Shown piece by piece: positions 7,801 through 14,724 of a stretch of 64,000 bases of DNA. The position numbers and the translations under genes were made by a program. The first letter of the stretch is position 1. Each line of letters starts with the position of its first letter. The notes below the pieces were generated by a model. It saw only the letters and a program-made list of their open reading frames with translations, was not told where the DNA came from and made no database searches. Source of the stretch: Prevotella sp. (GTDB lineage: Bacteria; Bacteroidota; Bacteroidia; Bacteroidales; Bacteroidaceae); contig JAFQQY010000047.1 in assembly GCA_017410365.1 (NCBI GenBank), positions 1 to 64,000 of the forward strand, in the 5' to 3' direction.

Positions 7801-8985
7801 ATGAGTAACTTGAAAATATATTGCAGAAATATCGAGCAGACTGCTTTAGAGCAGATTCAGTCCCTTACAGAGCATCCTGTCTATAGTGATGTTTCAATAA
7901 GGATTATGCCTGATGCTCATGCGGGAACTGGGTGTACGGTAGGAACAACCATCGCACTTGCCGACAAGGTTACTCCAAACCTCGTAGGAGTTGATATCGG
8001 GTGTGGAATGCATGTTGTGGAACTTGGGAAAGTGGATGTGAACCCTGCCGAACTGGATAGAATTATCAACCATCAAATACCTTCAGGTAATAATATCCGT
8101 ACAGAACCCGTTTCGGAGTGTACAATGGCAGAGGAACTAATCAGGCAACTAAAGTGTTTCAAGTCCCCGTCACATTGGCCGCTTGAATATTTGAAATTGT
8201 CTGTTGGAACTCTTGGCGGAGGGAACCACTTCATCGAATTGGACAAAGATGATGACGGAAATGTATATCTTGTTATCCACTCTGGTTCACGCAAATTGGG
8301 CGTCAGGGTATGTCATTATTATCAGAAGATGGCTAATACGCACATGATGGAGTTGACGGATAACCGTAGGGAACTCATTGCGAGGCTGAAGGCAGAAGGA
8401 CGTCAGCATGATATTCAATTAGAATTGGCAAAACAACCGAGGGTCCAGGCTGTAACCACCCCGCTTGCATATCTGGAGGGAGACGGATTTCGCGATTATC
8501 TTCACGATATGGATTTATGCCAACGATTTGCGGTCTTGAACCGTCATACAATGGCAAGAATGATAATCGAAGGTTTAGGAGTGGAAGCAGTATCAGAGTG
8601 GGAAACGATCCACAACTATATTGATGTATGTAACATGATACTGCGTAAAGGGGCTATTTCAGCTCAGGCAGGAGAAAGGGTGATTATACCAATGAACATG
8701 CGTGATGGCTCTCTCGTTTGTATAGGCAAGGGCAACCCCGATTGGAACTTTTCTGCCCCTCATGGTGCAGGAAGATTGATGTCCAGAAGCCAAGCTTTAG
8801 AGTCAATTGACATGGCTGTTTTCCGCCACGACATGGAGGGTATAGCATCATGGTCTGTTTGCGACTCAACGCGTGATGAGGCTCCTGGTGTATATAAGCC
8901 AATGGAGTCTATCATTGAGCAGGTAGAACCAACAGTCAGAATAGAGAGAATTATAAGACCAAAGTATAACTACAAAGCACACTAA
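7801..8985 (+). CDS. rtcB: RtcB, GTP-dependent RNA-splicing ligase
   Basis: 394 residues, the compact bacterial form. Seen: MPDAHAGTGCTVGTTI, metal-binding GVDIGCGMH (Cys68), GTP/Mn-site GGGNHFIEL, IHSGSRKLG, NRHTMARMI, the guanylated-His motif PHGAGRLMSR and the C-terminal YKAH. RtcB joins 2',3'-cyclic-phosphate or 3'-phosphate ends to 5'-OH ends, the primary products of most RNA toxins and anticodon nucleases, with GTP and Mn2+. Having RtcB plus the ATP-type heal-and-seal pair means both bacterial sealing chemistries are encoded within 3.2 kb. Preceded by leader copy B, so possibly a new transcription start. Confidence 0.95.
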   Translation: MSNLKIYCRNIEQTALEQIQSLTEHPVYSDVSIRIMPDAHAGTGCTVGTTIALADKVTPNLVGVDIGCGMHVVELGKVDVNPAELDRIINHQIPSGNNIRTEPVSECTMAEELIRQLKCFKSPSHWPLEYLKLSVGTLGGGNHFIELDKDDDGNVYLVIHSGSRKLGVRVCHYYQKMANTHMMELTDNRRELIARLKAEGRQHDIQLELAKQPRVQAVTTPLAYLEGDGFRDYLHDMDLCQRFAVLNRHTMARMIIEGLGVEAVSEWETIHNYIDVCNMILRKGAISAQAGERVIIPMNMRDGSLVCIGKGNPDWNFSAPHGAGRLMSRSQALESIDMAVFRHDMEGIASWSVCDSTRDEAPGVYKPMESIIEQVEPTVRIERIIRPKYNYKAH

Positions 8986-8989
8986 AGAA

Positions 8990-9424
8990 ATGGAAAATTT
9001 TGTAAAAAAAATATTGGAAAAGCTGTTCCCATCAAGAACGAATGAAAAACAAATTATGTGTTTCACAGACTTAGGATTACCTAGTGGGACCCTGTGGGCA
9101 ACATACGATGTGGAAGAGCCCATTGTGGAAGGTTGCACTCTGCCTTCTTACGAACAAACCCAGGAACTGATAGAGCACTGCGAATTTTACGTTATGGAAG
9201 AGTTGGACGGCACGCGCTATATGACGGCACGAGGACCAAACGGACAAACCATCAGGTTTCCCATGAAAGACTACGAAGGGACTCCTGGATCGTCGGGATG
9301 CTGTTGGTGTGCAGGGGCACCAAGTGAAGATTTCGGGTATTTCATGCTTCTCAGCGAATATACTATAACCATAGGTGTAGGGCAAAGGGACTTGGAATTT
9401 CCTTACCGTATGGTGAGAGTATAG
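8990..9424 (+). CDS. Small FISUMP-like domain protein
   Basis: 144 residues, no convincing signal peptide. The segment FTDLGLPSGTLWATYDVEEP, then PSYEQTQELIEHC and GPNGQTIRFP, resembles the repeated domain usually found in secreted Bacteroidetes/Fibrobacter proteins (DLGLPSGTLWA signature). Here it stands alone, apparently cytoplasmic, 4 nt after rtcB and so probably in the same transcript. Function unknown; in this setting it may be a ligand- or peptide-binding module rather than a cell-surface part. Confidence 0.65.
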   Translation: MENFVKKILEKLFPSRTNEKQIMCFTDLGLPSGTLWATYDVEEPIVEGCTLPSYEQTQELIEHCEFYVMEELDGTRYMTARGPNGQTIRFPMKDYEGTPGSSGCCWCAGAPSEDFGYFMLLSEYTITIGVGQRDLEFPYRMVRV

Positions 9425-9609
9425 AAATAAAAGGAAATGATAGATGAAGCATAGTTTTAGTTTCATAAAGAAGAATATATAACTAAGATGCTTGACATAG
9501 AAAGAGTCATACAGGGCATCCATAACCGATTCATTGATTCTTTCGACCACGATGCCGACCGCACAGTATGGTGATTCATTAACAAGTAATAACTAATCAA
9601 CAATGATAT

Positions 9610-10158
9610 ATGGGCGACGGACATAGTTTTTATCCAGACCTTGCACTTCTTGCTGAGGTGTACGACGGTATGACAGCTCAGGAACAAACCCAATGGGCTG
9701 AAGATAAAGTTGAAGAAGAACTAAGCAATTGGGGGTGTTCTCAATATGAGGATTATCTCGCCGAGGCTCGTGAATGGGAAGAAAGCGAGATGCACAATCG
9801 TGAAAAAGAGCGTTTGACAGAATTGGTTAATCGTATCCATAAGTTACTGACACCCTATGTCGATAAAGACATCTGGGAAGAGTGGCTATGGGAAGATGGT
9901 AACACGAAGAATGTTAGGGACGTTTACTCGCTTAGTTTGGGATTGGATTGGGAAGAAACGCATTATTTGGCTTCCATGGAATTGAATCTTAAAAATTATG
10001 GAGAATTCGGACCTGCATCTAAAGGAATAATGAATCGTGACACTCTTGGTGGTGAACTGGTAGGAAAACTGGGTGAATATATGGAATATGATGAGTTCCT
10101 GTTGGCATTGGAGCAGTTGCTTCGAGCAATAGACGAGTATCTTCTTAATCAGAGCTGA
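9610..10158 (+). CDS. Acidic protein of unknown function
   Basis: 182 residues, highly acidic and Trp/Glu-rich (WAEDKVEEELSNWG, EAREWEESEM, DKDIWEEWLWEDG). No recognised motif, signal or membrane segment. The overall charge could suit a DNA/RNA-mimic or inhibitor, or simply a helical partner protein; this is speculation. The 185-nt gap upstream (9425-9609) holds only a possible 28-codon open frame from 9488. It is followed by leader copy C and the NADAR/KptA genes. Confidence 0.55.
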   Translation: MGDGHSFYPDLALLAEVYDGMTAQEQTQWAEDKVEEELSNWGCSQYEDYLAEAREWEESEMHNREKERLTELVNRIHKLLTPYVDKDIWEEWLWEDGNTKNVRDVYSLSLGLDWEETHYLASMELNLKNYGEFGPASKGIMNRDTLGGELVGKLGEYMEYDEFLLALEQLLRAIDEYLLNQS

Positions 10159-10174
10159 ATTATAACCATAATCC

Positions 10175-10224
10175 GATAGATATTCGGTTACTTCCCGCTC
10201 TCTTACAACATAAAAGGTAAAAAC
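10175..10224 (+). repeat. Shared leader element, copy C, ahead of NADAR/KptA genes
   Basis: GATAGATATTCGGTTACTTC then CCGCTCTCTTACAACATAAA and AGGTAAAAAC. The first block is identical to copy A over GATAGATATTCGGTTACTT; the 3' block ACATAAAAGGTAAAA is shared with copy B. It ends 17 nt before the start codon at 10242. Confidence 0.65.
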
Positions 10225-10241
10225 AAAAGGATGTATTTAAT

Positions 10242-10787
10242 ATGAGCAGATTCATGATAAACCTGAAGAAGAGACTTAGACAGATATACGTTAAGTGGTT
10301 GGTATGGCGAGGTAAGGCTGTAGATATAGGTTCTAACGGTGCTTACCCAGCCGGAGTGTTGTCAAATTTCACTCCTTATACCTTTTCGTTTCGGGGAACT
10401 GACTTTGTTTCAATGGAGGCTCTTTTACAAGGATTGAAGTTTGAGGGTGTCGAAAAGCAGGCTAAGATATTCAAACTGGTTGGAGTACAAGCAAAGTTCA
10501 AGGGGAAGAAGCGTAAATGGTATCTTGACCAACGCCTCTACTGGCAGGGTAAACCCATGATGAGGGACTCAGAAGAGTATAAGTCGTTGATAAATGAAGC
10601 TTTTGATGCATTGGCACAAAATAAGAACTTCCAAAATGCATTGCTGGCTACCAGCAACAAACGCCTATACCACACAATGGGTAAGTCTGACCCAACCATG
10701 ACTATATTGACAGAAGAGGAATTCTGCTCTATATTAACAAAGATAAGAATGAGATTGCAGAACAATGATGGAGACGAAAGGATATAA
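10242..10787 (+). CDS. NADAR-like domain protein
   Basis: 181 residues. After a basic N-terminal stretch the domain runs from about residue 28: AVDIGSNGAYPAGVLSNFTP (equivalent to the SNFYP entry of NADAR), SMEALLQGLKF, a KAKFKGKK-type basic stretch, LYWQGKPMMRDSEEY, ALLATSNKRLYHTMGKSDPT and EEFCSIL. The same layout occurs in the middle of the next gene, so the two are paralogues. It diverges from the YbiA-like copy at the start of the window. Its last 23 nt overlap the KptA fusion gene, suggesting translational coupling. Likely an ADP-ribose or riboside-linked N-glycosidase; substrate unknown. Confidence 0.75.
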   Translation: MSRFMINLKKRLRQIYVKWLVWRGKAVDIGSNGAYPAGVLSNFTPYTFSFRGTDFVSMEALLQGLKFEGVEKQAKIFKLVGVQAKFKGKKRKWYLDQRLYWQGKPMMRDSEEYKSLINEAFDALAQNKNFQNALLATSNKRLYHTMGKSDPTMTILTEEEFCSILTKIRMRLQNNDGDERI

Positions 10788-12288
10788 CATAATACAGCGA
10801 GGCAAGCGTTTAGCGTTCTTGCTTCGCCATGACAAGAACTACCAGTTTGATGAACATGGGTGGCGAAAAATCAGCGACCTAATAAACCGTCATGGCTACA
10901 CTATGGACGAGTTGAAGGTGATTGTCGAGACCAACAATAAGCAACGATTTGAATTCTCTGAGGACATGACACGAATCAGAGCGAGACAGGGGCATAGCGT
11001 CCATGTGGATGTTGAACTGGAAGAGGTATTACCACCAGATATTCTGTATCATGGGACAGGAGAGCGGTTTGTGAATTCCATTATGGAACAGGGCATCAAC
11101 AAGGGAAACCGCTTGTTTGTGCATCTATCAGAAACCCGATTAACCGCTGTAAATGTAGGGAAGCGACATGGGAAGCCTGTTGTTTTAGTCATTGATGCCA
11201 AGCAAATGGCAAAAGACGGTCATAAATTCTACCTAAGTAGGAATGGCGTCTGGCTGACGGAAAAAGTAGATATGAATTATTTGAAAGAGGTTATGAATAT
11301 GGAAGAAGACTATTTTGCAACTGAAAGAAATGGGCATGAGTTAAAAGATTTCTATGACCCTGATGCAAACACGCTGGATATACGTTCAAATGGGCTGTAC
11401 CCATCGAACGTGCTGAGTAACCTGTGTAGTAACGGTTTCCGTTTTGACGGAATGGTATGCGGCAGCATGGAGGGATTTCTTCAGTCTTTGAAGCAGAAGG
11501 ATAAGGACAAGCAGAGGCAGATATGCTCCATGAAGGGCGGTAATGCAAGGAAGCACAGCGTTACTTCGTGGCAGACAGACCAGATTGTTTGGTGGAAGGG
11601 ACAGGCATACGATCGTCAGGGCGAAGATTATCAGAAATTGATACGCCATGCATACCAGGCTATGTTTGAACAAAGCGAGCGTTTCCGTGCAGCACTGATG
11701 CAGACCAGAGGCATTACGCTGGCACACACAAGCGGAGAGACTAACCCCTATAAAACGATACTTACGCCCAAAGAGTTCTGCTCGATACTCACAGAACTTC
11801 GAGATAACTATGACAAGCGAGACAAGGGAATAGAACACAAGAAGCGTGTGTTTGTAGATATGGACAATGTACTCGTTGATTTTGAATCAGGATTGGCACA
11901 GGTAAGTGAGGAGGTCAAGAAGGAGTATGAAGGATGTTTGGATGAGATTCCGGGACTGTTTGGTCTGATGAAACCGATGCCTGGAGCCATCGAAGCCATG
12001 CATGAGTTGCAGAAGCATTATGACTTATTCATCCTCTCGACAGCACCTTGGAAGAACCCTTCAGCATGGTCTGACAAGGTGATATGGGTGACGAAGTATC
12101 TTGACGACGTGTTTCACAAACGCATGGTCATCACCCATCGAAAGGATTTGTGCCAGGGCGACTACCTTATAGATGACAGGGGAAAGAACGGAACAAGTGA
12201 GTTCGCTGGAGAGTGGATAGAGTTTGGTTCTGAGAAATTTCCAGACTGGAATAGTGTACTTGAATATTTAAACGTAGAAGAACAATGA
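10765..12288 (+). CDS. KptA - NADAR-like - 5' nucleotidase triple fusion
   Basis: 507 residues in three parts. Residues 1-175: KptA/Tpt1 RNA 2'-phosphotransferase (RLAFLLRHDK, RIRARQGHSVHVD, ILYHGTGERF, VGKRHGKPVVLVIDA, SRNGVWLTEKV), which uses NAD+ to move a 2'-phosphate from RNA to ADP-ribose 1'',2''-cyclic phosphate. Residues ~188-350: NADAR-like domain (DIRSNGLYPSNVLSNLCSNG, SMEGFLQSL, KTILTPKEFCSIL). Residues ~360-507: HAD-fold cytosolic 5'(3')-nucleotidase type C (FVDMDNVLVDF, LSTAPWKNPSAW, IDDRGKNG). The usual DxDGV has Asn in place of Gly (DMDNVLVDF). Start overlaps the previous gene by 23 nt; stop overlaps the next DraG start by 4 nt (ATGA). Confidence 0.9.
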   Translation: MMETKGYNIIQRGKRLAFLLRHDKNYQFDEHGWRKISDLINRHGYTMDELKVIVETNNKQRFEFSEDMTRIRARQGHSVHVDVELEEVLPPDILYHGTGERFVNSIMEQGINKGNRLFVHLSETRLTAVNVGKRHGKPVVLVIDAKQMAKDGHKFYLSRNGVWLTEKVDMNYLKEVMNMEEDYFATERNGHELKDFYDPDANTLDIRSNGLYPSNVLSNLCSNGFRFDGMVCGSMEGFLQSLKQKDKDKQRQICSMKGGNARKHSVTSWQTDQIVWWKGQAYDRQGEDYQKLIRHAYQAMFEQSERFRAALMQTRGITLAHTSGETNPYKTILTPKEFCSILTELRDNYDKRDKGIEHKKRVFVDMDNVLVDFESGLAQVSEEVKKEYEGCLDEIPGLFGLMKPMPGAIEAMHELQKHYDLFILSTAPWKNPSAWSDKVIWVTKYLDDVFHKRMVITHRKDLCQGDYLIDDRGKNGTSEFAGEWIEFGSEKFPDWNSVLEYLNVEEQ

Positions 12289-13349
12289 ACACATTACAAG
12301 ACAGAATACGCGGTTCGTTGATTGGCGGTGCCATCGGCGACGCATTGGGTTATCCCGTAGAGTTTATTTATTCTTTTGAGGGTATACAGGCTCGTTATGG
12401 AGAGCGCGGGATAACACGGCTTGATACAAAACAGCATTGGTTGGATGAGACAGAACAGGTGGGTAAGGCTGTTCTGTCAGATGACACTCAGATGACGCTC
12501 TTTACAGCCAATGGTCTATTGAATGCTAAGAGAAAAGGTATTTTGCTGAAGTATGGTATATGTAGTGCCTATATCGAATGGTATCTGACTCAGGTTGGAA
12601 GGTGGTCAAACAAATACAAGGATTGCTGGATTGCACGTGTTCCTGAGCTCAACAAAAGGCGTGCCCCAGGCAATACCTGTATGTCTTCACTCAATTCCAT
12701 CTATAGTGGAAGGGAACCTATGAACAATAGCAAGGGTGATGGTGGCGTGATGCGTGTGGCCCCGATACCTCTTTATGCTCTGGCGGAGGGGCGTATGACG
12801 ATTACTGACAGTGACCGTTTAGCTGGTGATGCTGCGGAGATAACCCACCAGCACCCCCTTGGATATATTCCTGCAGCCTTGGTCGCACACATCATCTATC
12901 GTTTGGCTGAGAATGAAAGCCCGTCACGCAATGATTTTGAGTGTTATATCCATGAAGGTGTTGAAGCCATAAAGGCTTTGTTCCCCCAATATCCCTACGA
13001 CGCGAATTATATGGGCGAGTTAGCCAGTAAGGCTATAGAGTTGGCTGATAACAATAAGTCTGATGTCGAGAATGTCGAATCCATTGGTGGTGGATGGACC
13101 GGTGAAGAGGCATTAGCAATTGCCCTCTACTGCGCTGTTCGTCATTTTGACAGTTTTGAGAATGCGTTAATAGCCGCTGTCAACCATGCTGGCGATAGTG
13201 ACAGTACGGGAGCCATTACAGGTAATATCCTTGGTGCAGCCATTGGCTACGAAGCCATTCCTCAGTTCTACAAAGATGACCTGGAGATGCATGATCTGAT
13301 TTTGCACATGGCAGATGACCTCTATAGAGGTGAAGTAACAAAGATGTAA
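12285..13349 (+). CDS. ADP-ribosylglycohydrolase (DraG family), third copy
   Basis: 354 residues. Motifs: RGSLIGGAIGDALGYPVEF, metal-binding LSDDTQMTLF, GDGGVMRVAPIPLYA, EITHQHPLGYIPAA and AGDSDSTGAITGNILGAAIG. The terminal metal motif is GDSDST rather than the commoner GDADT but keeps its acidic ligands. Overlaps the KptA fusion by 4 nt, so translation is coupled and the two products probably act on one pathway: KptA or a related ADP-ribosyl transfer followed by hydrolysis. Acts in the cytoplasm. Confidence 0.92.
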   Translation: MNTLQDRIRGSLIGGAIGDALGYPVEFIYSFEGIQARYGERGITRLDTKQHWLDETEQVGKAVLSDDTQMTLFTANGLLNAKRKGILLKYGICSAYIEWYLTQVGRWSNKYKDCWIARVPELNKRRAPGNTCMSSLNSIYSGREPMNNSKGDGGVMRVAPIPLYALAEGRMTITDSDRLAGDAAEITHQHPLGYIPAALVAHIIYRLAENESPSRNDFECYIHEGVEAIKALFPQYPYDANYMGELASKAIELADNNKSDVENVESIGGGWTGEEALAIALYCAVRHFDSFENALIAAVNHAGDSDSTGAITGNILGAAIGYEAIPQFYKDDLEMHDLILHMADDLYRGEVTKM

Positions 13350-13374
13350 AACTAATGTAAAATCCCTATCAGAC

Positions 13375-14493
13375 ATGAAAAGAACTCTTTTTTCAAGCCT
13401 TGTCCTCCTATTTCTGTTGCTAATGGCTTGTTGTGGCTTGTCTTCTAACAAATCTGATGCGTCTGTCAATCCCCGTGACACTGTGGATGTTCCAGAGTGG
13501 CTAACTGGTGAAGATAGTATTGCATACATTGAGAATACCATTCTGCAAAGTCCCATAACGGCAGAAGACCTGTTGGACCTTGCCGAGGTACATTCTGTGG
13601 AGGACAGGGTTTTCAACTACAATAATTTTGAGAAGGCAAAGGAATTCCCCCAATATGCTGTTGCTTTTTTGGCTACACATCGTGATTCTGCGTCTATGCG
13701 TTTGGCCAATCGTTTTATGCGAATGGCGAATCTTGTCAACCTGAACGGTAATGCTGCCGACAAGTTGCAATGGGCGGTAGCTGTCAATGCCGCATTGGAC
13801 TCCTTCCGTGTGACAGTTCCGTCGGTGCCCTCCGACTCAGCACTGTATGAGATTGAGCGTGTCGTGGACAGTTATTCTTCACTGACACAGAGTGAAATGA
13901 ATTTTCAGTGCTACGTCAGTGCCACGGTTGACTACTATCGCACGATTGAAACTTACAGAAAGTGGCTGCTGGCTGTGCCTGCCAGCCTGAAATCATTGAT
14001 GCAGAAGGAGTATGAGGCATGGCATGACCTCAATGAAGCCCGCTTTGCTTTTTGGCACGATGTGTCCTACACGCAAGAATGGTATAGCATGAAACCGATG
14101 GAGATTGAGGGCTTTTATGAGTACCTATCAGAAAACCGTCGGGCAGAGTTAGGTGTTGAGCGAGGTGTCATACTTACTGGTAAAACTTATCGTCAGAAAG
14201 GTACGACAGTGACAGCTAAACAATGGGAACAATGGATAGTCAAACACTCCGTTCCGGAAGACCTTGACATACTCAAAGGAGTAGAGGACAATGAACGTAT
14301 CCCCAGTGACAGTCTTGTGGCAGAACGGGTGAACACATTGAAATCAACTTTCTCATGTTGGCTGGCAGCCCGTCAAGCCATCGCATCAGCATTACCGGAA
14401 GAACAAGGCAATTCGTACGACAATATTACAGCAGACATTCACTGCCGTATCATCGGAAAGCTTGAAGATCTCATTTCTTATGAAGAATGGTAG
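13375..14493 (+). CDS. Putative lipoprotein of unknown function
   Basis: 372 residues. N terminus MKRTLFSSLVLLFLLLMACC is a type II signal peptide with lipobox Cys, so the mature protein should be a lipoprotein beyond the inner membrane. The rest is mostly helical with many Trp/Tyr; I do not recognise it. The last ~100 residues weakly recall LprI-like helical domains, without certainty. It lies 25 nt after the third DraG gene. The TAG stop at 14491-14493 is followed by 48 more open codons in the same frame (see next entry), so the protein may once have been longer. Confidence 0.7.
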   Translation: MKRTLFSSLVLLFLLLMACCGLSSNKSDASVNPRDTVDVPEWLTGEDSIAYIENTILQSPITAEDLLDLAEVHSVEDRVFNYNNFEKAKEFPQYAVAFLATHRDSASMRLANRFMRMANLVNLNGNAADKLQWAVAVNAALDSFRVTVPSVPSDSALYEIERVVDSYSSLTQSEMNFQCYVSATVDYYRTIETYRKWLLAVPASLKSLMQKEYEAWHDLNEARFAFWHDVSYTQEWYSMKPMEIEGFYEYLSENRRAELGVERGVILTGKTYRQKGTTVTAKQWEQWIVKHSVPEDLDILKGVEDNERIPSDSLVAERVNTLKSTFSCWLAARQAIASALPEEQGNSYDNITADIHCRIIGKLEDLISYEEW

Positions 14494-14640
14494 AAATCTT
14501 TAGACATTCCACAATTTGCCCGCCGAGAGGATATGAAAACGCTCATCACGGGGAGAAACGACTCATCTGACATTAATGCCAAAGTAAAGGATACATTAAA
14601 TGATTGGTTTGGTGTTGAGTATGAATTAGTAGAGGGATAA
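14494..14640 (+). pseudogene. In-frame open extension after the lipoprotein stop, probable remnant
   Basis: Continuing the lipoprotein frame past its TAG gives 48 sense codons ending in TAA at 14638-14640, including QFARREDMKTLITGR and VKDTLNDWFGVEYELVEG, which look like real protein rather than chance. Either a nonsense mutation truncated a longer gene, or this is the tail of a different, otherwise lost gene brought into frame by deletion. No homologous segment is seen elsewhere in the window. Confidence 0.4.
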
Positions 14641-14724
14641 AAGGAGTTTGAAAAATGAAAAGTCATCAAAGAAGGTTATGCTACAATATTGAAAATGAAG
14701 AATTAATTTAAAGAAGAAACGATT

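Noticed and set aside
9488-9574. 28-codon open frame MLDIERVIQGIHNRF..
   Set aside because: Too short, no homologous segment seen and no promoter; could be a remnant but unsupported.
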